From the NCBI GenBank assembly GCA_910575545.1, contig CAJTFH010000006.1, positions 62,001 through 126,000 on the forward strand: a stretch of DNA of 64,000 nucleotides, written 5' to 3'. The notes under the pieces are model-generated. The model had not been told where the DNA came from and did no database searches. It saw nothing but the letters and a program-made list of their open reading frames with translations. The stretch's first letter is position 1. Every line of letters starts with the position of its first letter. The DNA comes from Bacteroidales bacterium. Lineage in GTDB: Bacteria > Bacteroidota > Bacteroidia > Bacteroidales > Muribaculaceae. A program made the translations under genes and the position numbers. Shown here piece after piece: positions 52,032-60,534 of this stretch.

Positions 52032-53201
52032 TTATTGTGCGGCGGCTTGTTGCTGCCTGGGGGCAGCGGCTGCGTCGACCGGTTTGATTGGCATGTTGTC
52101 TTTTACCTTGGTTCCGACCCCTTCAACCACGATGCGTTGGCCGGGGGTGAGGCCGGAAGTGACGATGAACTGCTTTCCGTCGTTCATCGGAGAGATTTCA
52201 ACGGGGGTGGCTACGGTTTTGTTTGAGTCGTTGACAACATAGACAAAGCGGCGGTCCTGGATTTCAAATGTGGCGCGCTGCGGCACGAGAATCACGTTGG
52301 ACATGCGGTTGGGGATAAGGATGCGTCCGGTTGATCCGCTGCGCAGCATACCGTTGATGTTTTTGAAGCGTGCGCGCACGTTGGCCGCTCCTGTCGAGCT
52401 GTCGATTACGCCTGAGACGGTTGCCACTTTTCCCGGTTCGGGGTAGATGGTGCCGTCGGCCAGCTGGAGTTGCACATCGGGCAGCTCGCTGATGGCCTCG
52501 TTGAGCGATTTTTTCCCTTCGTTGGTGAGGTTGAGGATGTCTTTTTCATTGATTGAGAAGTAGGCGTAGATGTCGGAGTTGTCGCTCACTGTGGTGAGAG
52601 GTGTCACCATCGATGGCGATGCCAGCGAGCCTTCGCGGTTGGGAATGGAGCCTACGAAGCCGTCGGATGGAGCTGTCACAACCGTGTAGCTAAGGTTCTT
52701 GCGGGCTGTGGTCAGGGCTGCGTTGGCCTGGCTGAGCTGGGCTTCAGCCTGGCTGAGCTGATTTTTCGCGAGCTGGTTTTCATATTCGCTGATTATGTTT
52801 TTGTCGAACAGACGCTGTTTGTTGTCGGCGGTGAGGCGGGCTGATTCAACGGCGGTTCTGGCAGCGTTCACCTGCGCGAGGGTCTGGTCGACTGCCGCCT
52901 GGTATTGCACCTGGTCGAGGGTGAAGAGAGTCTGCCCTTTGCTGACGCGCTGTCCTTCGTCGACATGTACCTTTGTGATGAATCCCGACACGAGGGGACG
53001 CACATCGATGTCGGTTTTACCTTTGATGGTTGCTGCGTAGTTGCTTGCGAGGTCTGATGTGCCTTCAGCCACTGTGATGGTGGCGATTTCGGGCGTCATG
53101 TCACCCATCTGCTGGGTCTTTTCGCCACACGATGTCAGGCCGAAAATGGTCGCCGTGGCTCCTATTGTTGCCACCAGCGAGAACATTCTGCTTTTCTTCA
53201 T
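52032..53201 (-). CDS. RND efflux periplasmic adaptor lipoprotein (AcrA/MexA family)
   Basis: A 389-residue membrane-fusion lipoprotein: lipobox LTSC-GE at about 25, first lipoyl half VSGFITKVHVDEGQRVSKGQTLF (outline, about 70-92), helical hairpin (about 100-170), second lipoyl half VTAPSDGFVGSIPNREGSLA (about 175-194), beta-barrel and membrane-proximal domain (LVPQRATFEI, VVEGVGTKVKDNMPIKPV), and a Gln/Ala tail. First gene of the pump operon. A -7 box with an adjacent palindrome lies upstream (53341-53386), so a dedicated regulator is likely, though no regulator gene adjoins. Confidence 0.94.
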   Translation of the reverse strand: MKKSRMFSLVATIGATATIFGLTSCGEKTQQMGDMTPEIATITVAEGTSDLASNYAATIKGKTDIDVRPLVSGFITKVHVDEGQRVSKGQTLFTLDQVQYQAAVDQTLAQVNAARTAVESARLTADNKQRLFDKNIISEYENQLAKNQLSQAEAQLSQANAALTTARKNLSYTVVTAPSDGFVGSIPNREGSLASPSMVTPLTTVSDNSDIYAYFSINEKDILNLTNEGKKSLNEAISELPDVQLQLADGTIYPEPGKVATVSGVIDSSTGAANVRARFKNINGMLRSGSTGRILIPNRMSNVILVPQRATFEIQDRRFVYVVNDSNKTVATPVEISPMNDGKQFIVTSGLTPGQRIVVEGVGTKVKDNMPIKPVDAAAAPRQQQAAAQ

Positions 53202-53340
53202 TGCTTTCGTTTTTTAATATCTACTTTTGGTCTTTTTTATCCTTAGAATAGTCTTTAGATATTTGTCAAATCTCCTGAAAAATTCGCCTAATCTGCGGTC
53301 TGTCAAAGCCGTAATATGGCCGATTTTTGATATTCGGTTG

Positions 53341-53348
53341 CAAAATTA
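53341..53348 (-). promoter_or_regulatory. -7 box of the RND operon
   Basis: TAATTTTG on the minus strand, 140 bases before the adaptor ATG. The -33 position falls at the edge of the palindrome 53369-53386. Confidence 0.5.
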
Positions 53349-53368
53349 CCAAATTCCCCACCATAAAA

Positions 53369-53386
53369 ATATGATAAAAATCATAT
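53369..53386. promoter_or_regulatory. Palindromic operator candidate for the RND operon
   Basis: ATATGAT-AAAA-ATCATAT is a perfect 7-bp inverted repeat lying where the -33 box would be relative to 53348-53341. Its core TATGAT-N4-ATCATA resembles the palindromes in the two mini-ORF elements (TATGTT-N4-AACATA at 53607-53622). A repressor site of TetR or MarR type is a reasonable guess. Confidence 0.5.
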
Positions 53387-53606
53387 TCGACCCGTCTTTA
53401 ACCACATTTAACCTAAAGAGGCCGAAGCCTTTAACCATTGATAACATAGTTAAGGGCGCATGATTTTTGTGCATGCCATAATGTGGGAGGATGGCATGGA
53501 TTTGATGTTTTGCCGATGCAAATGTTAACGGATGTATATGCAGGGGTGTGTGGATGGTCATTTGTGTTAATTGAAGTTAATATATGGAATATTTTCGCCC
53601 AAAAAC

Positions 53607-53720
53607 TATGTTGCAAAACATAAAAGCTGTATCTTTGCATCAGTTTTTCATGGTATTAGATTTAAGGTAAGAAGATTATTCGTCGTGACGACGAGTAATT
53701 TTTTTTTTGTGCATATATGC
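53607..53720 (+). ncRNA. Promoter/MVLDLR mini-ORF/terminator element, copy B
   Basis: Plus-strand order: perfect palindrome TATGTT-gcaa-AACATA (53607-53622), seven bases, -7 box TATCTTTG (53630-53637), leader CATCAGTTTTTC, ATG GTA TTA GAT TTA AGG TAA (53650-53670, MVLDLR), GAAG, an 11-bp hairpin (53675-53685 with 53689-53699, loop TGA), ten T (53699-53708), then the palindrome GCATATATGC (53711-53720). There is no gene downstream on this strand before the convergent gene ending at 54054, so copy B must act by itself as a short RNA or peptide. It is divergent from the RND operon. Confidence 0.78.
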
Positions 53721-53839
53721 GTATGGGCGTTTCGGAAGTAATAATTCGGATGAAAGATCGTGTATCCCTACAATCCGGAGTTATGCAGCACATCCAAAGC
53801 GGACTGGCGGGAGACCGGTGTTTTTATGGAAAAGCAGAG

Positions 53840-53962
53840 GGTGTGTCATAATGGCTCATCTGGGTCGTCGCCCGAGGGCTTCGGGTTCGGTCATTGACCT
53901 TAGTCAACTCCCTTCACCCTCACCCTCAGGCTCCTACCATCTGAACCATTCTGACAGCACCC
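53840..53962. repeat. Split inverted repeat (related to the palindrome at 59081)
   Basis: GGTGTGTCATAATGGCTCATCTG (left arm, 53840-53862, given for its GGTGTGTCA start) pairs imperfectly with the right arm 53936-53962 ending TTCTGACAGCACC. About 73 bases separate the arms, with internal GCCCGAGGGCTTCGGG-type hairpins. The right arm and its flank (CCATCCGGA) match 59098-59132, where the same arms abut directly. Confidence 0.5.
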
Positions 53963-53981
53963 TCTCCATCCGGATGCCAAA

Positions 53982-54013
53982 AAGGCGTTGGTCGAATTTC
54001 GACACAACGCCTT
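53982..54013 (-). terminator. Terminator of the secreted Ig-like protein gene
   Basis: AAGGCGTTG-G-TCGAA pairs with TTCGA-CA-CAACGCCTT; on the minus strand the stem is followed by TTTTTGG. It lies 40 bases after the stop at 54054. Confidence 0.8.
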
Positions 54014-54053
54014 GATGCGGGTTGCGGTTTGAAAACCGCGCAATGGGAGAGGG

Positions 54054-56288
54054 TTATTTCACGATTACTTTGGAGGCGGTATTGCCCTGGCGACGGATGT
54101 AGAGGCCGTTGGCGGGGTTTTCAACGCGGATGCCCTGGAGGTTGAAATATTCAACCGGGGCGTCGGTTGCTTCTGCGGCTACGTTTTCGATGCCTGAAGA
54201 CTGGCCGTTGACTTTCACTCCGAGGGAGTAGATTGGAGAATCGTAGGCATCGGCATAGCGCATGAAGTAGTGGAGTGTGCCGGGGTTGGCGAACTCTACG
54301 GGAGTGCCGTCATAGAGGTTGAAGTCGTTTTTGTCGAGTTCGGCAAGTGCTGCCGGAGCTGCCGGTTCTGAAACTTCGTCGAGATAATAGAGGTCAACGG
54401 TTACGGGCAGTTCACCGAATGCGATGTTGCCTCCCCCTTCGGGCAGGTCGATGAAGTTCTCAACAGGAGTTGTGGGGTCGCCATTCATCAGGAAGTCAAC
54501 CTGCGGGAAGACATTAAGGCGCAGGATTGCGATGCCGGGGAGATAGGTGTCGGTGGCATCGCTCTTGGCGCGGAGGGTGTAAACGCCCACTTTGTCAACT
54601 GTTATGGCAAGTTTGCCGTCAGCTTCTGTGAGTGTGTATTCGTCAGGGTTCAGGCAGTCGATAGAGTATGTGGTAGCCACGTTGTTGGGGTTGTTGACTG
54701 CATTTACCTCGGTCTCGACACCAACAGTGGTGTTGTAGACAGTCTGTGTAAACGACAGGTCGGCAATCTCAAGATCGGAGGTTTTATTTTTCCAGACTAC
54801 GGTTACAGACTTCAGCTTAATTGTACTGGTAGTTTTATTCGAGAACGTTATTGTATTGAACTCCTTTCCCTCGGCAGGAGTCCATACCTTTAATCCGGTT
54901 TCTTCACCGTCGCCAGTAGCTAGAGTTGTTCCATCTGATGGTGTAAATTTATCCACTGTGTTGATAGTTATTTTCTCAATTATACCATCGGTAGGAACTG
55001 TGATTGTGAATGACGATGTAACGCCGTTATAAACTTTTCTAAAAGTGAGAAAATCTCCTTGGGTTGACTGACTGTTATATTTATATGAACGATAATCTCC
55101 ATAGAATGACATGACTACATTCCCCGATGTAACACTGCTGACTTCTGACTCATAGGTGTCTCCGGTATTATATGTCGTCATTCCATATGGGTTCTCGGTT
55201 GTGAAATCAAATGTCTCGCGACCGATTTGTGGTGCATTGGCGTCCTCTATAATTATACGGTATTTGGCAGTTGCTTCAGAATATGTGTCAGTGGCGGATG
55301 CTGTAGCGGTGATTGTTACTGTGCCGACGGCTTTAACGTCTTCGGGGAGGATTTGGCCTGTGGTTGCGTTGACGGCAACGATTTCGGGGTTGGATGAGGC
55401 GTAGGTGACAGCCCCGTCGCCAACATGCTTGGCAGCTTCCCAAACAACGCCCACGCCCAATTTGCCGTAGCGCACTTCGCGCTCAAAATGGAGCTCGGGG
55501 TTCTTTTTGGCGTAGGTGAGGGTATATGTTGCCGATGCGTTGTTATAGGTTTCGTTGTCTTTGATTTCGGCGGTTATTTCGGTTGTGCCGAAGCCGGTGA
55601 GTGTGAGGTTGCCTTCAACAAACTTGGCAACGGCCTCGTTGCTCGACGTGTAAACCACTGCATCTTTGGCTTCCGCAGGAGTGACTGTCAGAGCTGGTGC
55701 TTTGAGTTCTTCTCCGGCCAGCACGTTCACCTCTTTAACGCCCCAGTCAAGCTCGACATCGGTTTTCGACGGGTCGCCAGCCTCTTCTAATGTTAAAGTT
55801 ATTTTCCCTATACCACACTGGTTGCCAGTATTCGCGGTTACAAATTTATAGGCTATCCCTGCAGCTTGCTTGGCTTCTGGAATGTTGAATGTCTGGATTC
55901 CTTTGTCGCCCATTGCAGAGAATGTGAATTGGTGCAATGCTGTTGTTGAACCGTTTTCAAACAAATCGAATTTTGATTTTGTAGTTGATTGGCATGTGAT
56001 TGCAATTGATGTTATAATTTTCCCCGGAAATGATGGCAGTGAAAGTGATGCACCGTCGAGTTTGGCAAATGCAATGTATGAATTTTCTTTGCTTTTTTGC
56101 CATTTTGTTTGATACATCGTCAGGGTATAACCGTTGAAATCTACATTTGTCTCTTTCGTGGCAAAATTGGTAGGAAGGCCGGATGTTGTGCTGGGCCCAA
56201 AATTCAACTCAATGGTTTCGGCATGTGAGTTTACCCCCCCCAATGCACAGAGGATTGTAAGGAGAGGTAGGAGTAATCGTTTTCTCAT
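54054..56288 (-). CDS. Large secreted protein with Ig-like repeats and C-terminal sorting-type tail
   Basis: A 744-residue exported protein: signal peptide (LLPLLTILCALGGVNSHA), an N-terminal beta-sandwich (about 25-170, LNFGPSTTSGLPTNF...), two or three Big_2-like repeats (PALTVTPAEAKDAVVYTSSNEAVAKF near 195; VTYASSNPEIVAVNATTGQI near 300), a second sandwich (about 355-510) and a C-terminal EYFNLQGIRVENPANGLYI-type tail ending KVIVK. That tail resembles the sorting domains used for surface attachment or type IX secretion in Bacteroidetes. No catalytic motif recognised; probably surface-exposed or adhesive. Confidence 0.78.
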   Translation of the reverse strand: MRKRLLLPLLTILCALGGVNSHAETIELNFGPSTTSGLPTNFATKETNVDFNGYTLTMYQTKWQKSKENSYIAFAKLDGASLSLPSFPGKIITSIAITCQSTTKSKFDLFENGSTTALHQFTFSAMGDKGIQTFNIPEAKQAAGIAYKFVTANTGNQCGIGKITLTLEEAGDPSKTDVELDWGVKEVNVLAGEELKAPALTVTPAEAKDAVVYTSSNEAVAKFVEGNLTLTGFGTTEITAEIKDNETYNNASATYTLTYAKKNPELHFEREVRYGKLGVGVVWEAAKHVGDGAVTYASSNPEIVAVNATTGQILPEDVKAVGTVTITATASATDTYSEATAKYRIIIEDANAPQIGRETFDFTTENPYGMTTYNTGDTYESEVSSVTSGNVVMSFYGDYRSYKYNSQSTQGDFLTFRKVYNGVTSSFTITVPTDGIIEKITINTVDKFTPSDGTTLATGDGEETGLKVWTPAEGKEFNTITFSNKTTSTIKLKSVTVVWKNKTSDLEIADLSFTQTVYNTTVGVETEVNAVNNPNNVATTYSIDCLNPDEYTLTEADGKLAITVDKVGVYTLRAKSDATDTYLPGIAILRLNVFPQVDFLMNGDPTTPVENFIDLPEGGGNIAFGELPVTVDLYYLDEVSEPAAPAALAELDKNDFNLYDGTPVEFANPGTLHYFMRYADAYDSPIYSLGVKVNGQSSGIENVAAEATDAPVEYFNLQGIRVENPANGLYIRRQGNTASKVIVK

Positions 56289-56623
56289 ATTTAAAAATTG
56301 ATTTAGAAGGTTAAAAAATCAAGTTCGGGTTTCGCGTGAGATTCGTGTGTTGAGGGCAGTCTGAGGCAGGTGCGGCCACGGATGCCGGGCGCGAATGTGA
56401 AATGTCGTTTCTGATAAGCACAAAGGTATAGATTTTTTCACAGACCGCCATCTGTTTGGTCTTCTTTTTTCGAAGTCTTTTTAAGGATTAAGAGATTGTT
56501 TAAATTGGGTGGAGTATGGAAAATCATGAATTGCATGAAGGTGTAACATGGGTTTGCCATCCTTTGCTCATTTAAATTATCCAAAGATATTTAGGCTTGC
56601 CCCTAATCCCGATATTAGGAAAG
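56289..56623. other. Intergenic region, no gene seen
   Basis: An AT-rich 335-base stretch upstream of the secreted-protein gene (which it probably serves as promoter region) and beyond the tRNA-Gln terminator. GCACAAAGGTATAG near 56418-56431 contains TACCTTTG on the minus strand, a -7 box about 135 bases before ATG 56288. Confidence 0.45.
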
Positions 56624-56657
56624 AAAAAAGGAGTTAAGCGGTGGGGCTTAACTCCTT
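56624..56657 (-). terminator. Terminator after tRNA-Gln
   Basis: AAGGAGTTAAGC (56628-56639) pairs with GCTTAACTCCTT (56646-56657); six T follow on the minus strand. It starts eight bases after the tRNA 3' end. Confidence 0.9.
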
Positions 56658-56664
56658 GGAGGTG

Positions 56665-56735
56665 TTGTCTTACCTGGATTCGAACCAAGACAGGCAGAAC
56701 CAAAAACTGCAGTGCTACCATTACACCATAAGACA
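56665..56735 (-). tRNA. tRNA-Gln (anticodon TTG)
   Basis: Minus-strand cloverleaf: acceptor TGTCTTA/TAAGACA with discriminator A, D arm GTGTAATGGTAGCAC, anticodon arm GCAGT-TTTTGGT-TCTGC (anticodon TTG; last stem pair U-U), T arm CTTGG-TTCGAAT-CCAGG. CCA not encoded. Confidence 0.93.
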
Positions 56736-56851
56736 ATCCGGTCGGCTCAAACAGGGATGAATCTGCCTAAAGCCGATGCAAAGGTAAGTATTATTTTCGG
56801 GTTGGCAATGGGAATGCATAGTTTTTTAGGCGTTATTTGGGATTTTTAGGG

Positions 56852-56882
56852 TTTCGGGATTAGGAAAAATTGTGTAATTTTG
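56852..56882 (+). promoter_or_regulatory. Promoter of metG
   Basis: TTTC (56852-56855), 19-base spacer, TAATTTTG (56875-56882), about 135 bases before the metG start. A leader of this length could hold regulation, but I see no known riboswitch. Confidence 0.5.
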
Positions 56883-57025
56883 CGGTTTATAACGGCATGT
56901 CTTCATGGGAGTGCCCAACATGTTTTTATGGGATTGCTGGACATGTCGTTATAGCTGTGTTAAAGTTGTGCCTCTCAGAGCATAGGCGGCCGTGGAACCG
57001 GCCGGCATAAATTCAGATGAAGATT

Positions 57026-59068
57026 ATGGAAAAAAAGTTCAAACGGACACTTGTGACAACCGCGCTGCCCTATGCCAACGGGCCGGTGCATATAGGCCAT
57101 CTGGCCGGGGTTTATGTTCCCGCCGACATCTATACCCGTTTCCTGAGGATGCGTGGCGAGGATGTTGTCATGATCGGCGGGAGCGATGAGCATGGGGTGC
57201 CTATCACCATCAAGGCCAAGGCTGAGGGTGTGACCCCCCAGGATATTGTTGACCGTTACCACAAAATAATAAAAGACAGTTTTGAGGAGCTGGGTGTGTC
57301 GTTTGACATCTATTCGCGCACCACGAGCGATATCCATTCGGCCACGGCGTCGGAGTTTTTCCGCCGTCTCTATGACAACGGGCAGTTTGTGGAGAAGAGT
57401 TCGATGCAGCTCTATGACGAGAAGGCCAACCAGTTTCTCGCCGACCGCTATGTCACAGGAGAGTGCCCCCATTGCCATAATGAGCGGGCTTATGGCGACC
57501 AGTGCGAGGCATGCGGGTCGAGCCTCAATGCCACAGACCTGATCAATCCCAAGAGCGCCATCACCGGCAACACTCCGGTGTTGAAAGAGACCAAACACTG
57601 GTATCTGCCGCTCGACCGATGGGAGAAGGCTCTGAGCGAATGGATTCTCGAGGGTCACAAGGAGTGGAAGAGCAATGTCTACGGCCAGTGCAAATCGTGG
57701 ATTGACCTCGGTCTGCAGCCGCGTGCGGTGAGCCGCGATTTGGACTGGGGTGTGCCTGTGCCTGTCGAGGGAGCAGACGGGAAGGTGCTCTATGTATGGT
57801 TCGACGCTCCGATAGGCTATATCTCGAACACCAAGGAGCTGCTGCCCGACAGCTGGGAAAAATATTGGAAAGACCCGGAGAGCCGTGTGATTAATTTCAT
57901 AGGGAAGGATAACATTGTGTTCCACTGCATTATCTTCCCGGCGATGTTGATGGCCTACGGAGATAATTTCCAGCTTCCCGACAATGTTCCGGCCAACGAG
58001 TTCCTTAACCTTGAGGGTGACAAGATTTCGACCTCACGCAACTGGGCGATATGGCTTCATGAGTATCTGCGCGACTTCCCCGGCAAACAGGATGTGTTGC
58101 GTTATGTTCTGACGGCCAACGCCCCGGAGACGAAAGACAACGATTTTACGTGGCGCGATTTCCAAAGCCGCAACAATTCGGAGCTTGTGGCGATACTGGG
58201 CAATTTCGTAAACCGCGCCATGGTGCTGACCCACAAATATTTTGCCGGAGTTGTGCCGGAAGCGGGCGCATTGGAGGCGGTTGACCGGGAGGCTCTTGAT
58301 GAGCTGAGCTCAATCAGGGAATCGTTGACGGCTAATCTTGATACATTCCATTTCCGCGAAGCGCTCAAAGATGCGATGAACATAGCCCGTCTGGGGAACA
58401 AATACCTGCAGGAGACAGAGCCGTGGAAGGTGGCAAAAACCGATATGGGCCGCGTTGCCACGATTCTGAACACGGCTTTGCAGATATGCGCGAATATTAA
58501 TGTGGCTTTCGCGCCGTTCCTGCCATTCATGGCCGAGAATCTGCGCCGTATGCTCGCCCTGGAGAAACTCGACTGGGAGGATCTTGGCAAAACAGACCTG
58601 ATTGCGGCAGGAGCCACTCTGGGGCAACCGGAGCTGTTGTTTGAAAAGATAGAAGATGATGCCATCGAGGCGCAGCTCAACCGCCTGGCACGCATCAAGG
58701 AGGAGAACAAACTCAAAAACTGGCAGCCTGAACCGCAACAGCCCGATGTGCCTTTTGACGACTTTATGAAGGTTGACATCCGCGTCGGTACTGTCATGGA
58801 GTGCAGCCGTGTGCCTAAGGCCGACAAGCTGCTGCAGTTCCGTATCGACGATGGTATGGAACAGCGCACCATAGTGAGCGGCATCGCCAAATATTATTCT
58901 CCCGAAGACCTTGTGGGTAAGCAGGTCTGCTTTGTGGCTAACTTCGCGCCGAGGAAGCTCAAGGGGGTTATGTCGCAGGGGATGATTCTGTCGGCACAGA
59001 ACCCCGACGGCTCGCTTGTGGTGATCGGACCTACGGGGGCTGTGACGCCCGGGGCACAGGTGAAGTAA
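57026..59068 (+). CDS. metG: Methionine-tRNA ligase
   Basis: A 680-residue MetRS. ATG 57026 ([19 protein letters not shown]) is preferred; ATG 57017 adds three residues. Visible: HIGH as [10 protein letters not shown] (about 16-25), the zinc knuckle [18 protein letters not shown] (about 145-162), KMSKS as KISTS (about 333), anticodon-binding helices, and a C-terminal EMAP/Trbp111 tRNA-binding domain ([23 protein letters not shown]..., about 572-680) for dimerisation. A 316-codon antisense frame is a shadow. Confidence 0.97.
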   Translation: MEKKFKRTLVTTALPYANGPVHIGHLAGVYVPADIYTRFLRMRGEDVVMIGGSDEHGVPITIKAKAEGVTPQDIVDRYHKIIKDSFEELGVSFDIYSRTTSDIHSATASEFFRRLYDNGQFVEKSSMQLYDEKANQFLADRYVTGECPHCHNERAYGDQCEACGSSLNATDLINPKSAITGNTPVLKETKHWYLPLDRWEKALSEWILEGHKEWKSNVYGQCKSWIDLGLQPRAVSRDLDWGVPVPVEGADGKVLYVWFDAPIGYISNTKELLPDSWEKYWKDPESRVINFIGKDNIVFHCIIFPAMLMAYGDNFQLPDNVPANEFLNLEGDKISTSRNWAIWLHEYLRDFPGKQDVLRYVLTANAPETKDNDFTWRDFQSRNNSELVAILGNFVNRAMVLTHKYFAGVVPEAGALEAVDREALDELSSIRESLTANLDTFHFREALKDAMNIARLGNKYLQETEPWKVAKTDMGRVATILNTALQICANINVAFAPFLPFMAENLRRMLALEKLDWEDLGKTDLIAAGATLGQPELLFEKIEDDAIEAQLNRLARIKEENKLKNWQPEPQQPDVPFDDFMKVDIRVGTVMECSRVPKADKLLQFRIDDGMEQRTIVSGIAKYYSPEDLVGKQVCFVANFAPRKLKGVMSQGMILSAQNPDGSLVVIGPTGAVTPGAQVK

Positions 59069-59076
59069 CCTATGAT

Positions 59077-59117
59077 GGTGTGTCAGAACGGTTCAGATGA
59101 ACCGTTCTGACAGCACC
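59077..59117. repeat. Perfect palindrome after metG, probable terminator, repeat-family member
   Basis: TGTCAGAACGGTTCA (59081-59095) and TGAACCGTTCTGACA (59098-59112) pair without mismatch around a two-base centre; GGTG and CACC extend the stem with one bulge. It lies ten bases after the metG stop. No T run follows, so termination is likely but not classical. Its arms match the split repeat at 53840-53962. Confidence 0.7.
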
Positions 59118-59219
59118 ACCCTCCCGTCCGGACTCAATATGTAGGGCAGTAGATTCCCAATCCAGTTTTTGCCGGATGGCATATAATAAAGTAATACCGG
59201 AACAACACAAGCAACGAGA

Positions 59220-60266
59220 ATGGAAAAAACGAAAAGGCGTCCACGCATTTTGATTATCTATACGGGAGGCACTATCGGCATGATAGAGGATCCGGAGACC
59301 CGCACCCTCAGGCCGTTTAATTTCAACCACCTTATCGACAATGTGCCTAAGGTGAAGATGCTCGATTATGATATCGAGCATATGCAGTTCGACCCGCCCA
59401 TAGATTCGAGTAATGTGACTCATGCGCATTGGCAGCAGATTGCCACGCAGATCGGGAAGAATTATAATGACTTCGATGGTTTTGTCGTGCTTCATGGCAC
59501 CGACACGATGGCCTATACAGCCTCGGCTCTTTCGTTCATGCTCGAACATCTGCGTAAACCGGTGATTATAACTGGGTCTCAGTTGCCGATAGGGGAGGTG
59601 CGCACCGACGGTGAGGAGAACCTCATTACGGCGCTTCAGATTGCTGCGGCAGTGGATCCGGTCAACGGTGAGCCGATGGTTCAGGAGGTGGCGCTGCTGT
59701 TTGCCAACTACCTGTGGCGCGGGAACCGCTCAACGAAGATGAGTGCCGACAATTTCAATGCTTTCAAGAGCAATAATTATCCTCCGTTGGCACGAATAGG
59801 CTTGTCGATACAGTTCAACAACGATGCTTTGTGGCGTGTGTATGACAAGACGCCTCTTAAAGTGCATCTTGGCCTGAACTCAGATGTTATTGTTGTTTAT
59901 GTGACACCGGGTATGACGGAGCATAGCCTCCGTCAGCAGCTTGAGACACCTGGTGTGAAGGGGGTTGTTCTGAAAACCTACGGTGCGGGGAATGCACCGT
60001 CCTGCGAGTGGTTCAACCGCCCGATCAAGGAGGCGATAGACCGGGGAATAGTGGTGCTGAATGTGACCCAGTGTGCCAATGGTGCGGTGAGCCAGCGTCG
60101 TTATTTCACCGGCGACTGCCTGGCGCGTTGTGGTGTTATTTCGGGTCACGATATTACTACTGAAGCGGCTCTGACCAAGATGATGTTCCTGTTCGGCACG
60201 GGGCTTAGCGCCAAACAGGTAAGCAATTGCCTTTTGCGCCCGATTTGCGGCGAGATGACAATATAA
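59220..60266 (+). CDS. ansA: Type I L-asparaginase
   Basis: A 348-residue cytoplasmic asparaginase. The first catalytic threonine is in IIYTGGTIGMIEDP (about 11-24) and the second in VLHGTDTMAYTASALSFM (about 88-105), with the lysine/aspartate partners of the family. It hydrolyses asparagine to aspartate and ammonia. There is no signal peptide, which fits the AnsA rather than the periplasmic AnsB type. It stands alone on the plus strand. Confidence 0.95.
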   Translation: MEKTKRRPRILIIYTGGTIGMIEDPETRTLRPFNFNHLIDNVPKVKMLDYDIEHMQFDPPIDSSNVTHAHWQQIATQIGKNYNDFDGFVVLHGTDTMAYTASALSFMLEHLRKPVIITGSQLPIGEVRTDGEENLITALQIAAAVDPVNGEPMVQEVALLFANYLWRGNRSTKMSADNFNAFKSNNYPPLARIGLSIQFNNDALWRVYDKTPLKVHLGLNSDVIVVYVTPGMTEHSLRQQLETPGVKGVVLKTYGAGNAPSCEWFNRPIKEAIDRGIVVLNVTQCANGAVSQRRYFTGDCLARCGVISGHDITTEAALTKMMFLFGTGLSAKQVSNCLLRPICGEMTI

Positions 60267-60530
60267 AGGGGAGTTCTTTTCGCGGGCCGAAAAGAACCAA
60301 AAGGCCGAGGGCGCGGCGAAAATCTGCGGAATCGGCTTGCCGGCATCCGCAGGGGCGGCGGAACTCGCTTCGCTCAAACACCGACACCCTTGTCTGCGTC
60401 TTCACGGCGCTGCTTCCTGCTTTTCGCCAATGCGCCCGCCATGCGGGTACACGGGTTCTGCGAAATTTATGTTTTTGTGAATTAACTGGAGACTCCGGCG
60501 ATTTCAACGGGATGGCCGTGGGCTATCTCT
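60267..60530. repeat. Noncoding GC-rich mosaic element with hairpins
   Basis: A 264-base stretch between convergent ansA and DUF4491. It starts with the perfect hairpin GTTCTTTTCG-CGGGC-CGAAAAGAAC (60273-60297), has CTGCGGA...TCCGCAG (about 60327-60349) and ends near a CTGGAGACTCCGG. All six frames give arginine/proline-rich peptides (FERSEFRRP on the minus strand) of a kind I know as spurious repeats in Bacteroidales genomes. Probably a dispersed intergenic repeat; copy number cannot be seen here. Confidence 0.5.
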
Positions 60531-60534
60531 TACT

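Noticed and set aside
56975-57925. 316-codon minus-strand open frame opposite metG
   Set aside because: Antisense shadow of metG, composition low-complexity with no domain; metG motifs on the plus strand are unmistakable.
58102-58890. 262-codon minus-strand frame opposite the metG 3' half
   Set aside because: Serine/arginine-rich shadow of metG coding sequence without start context or motifs.
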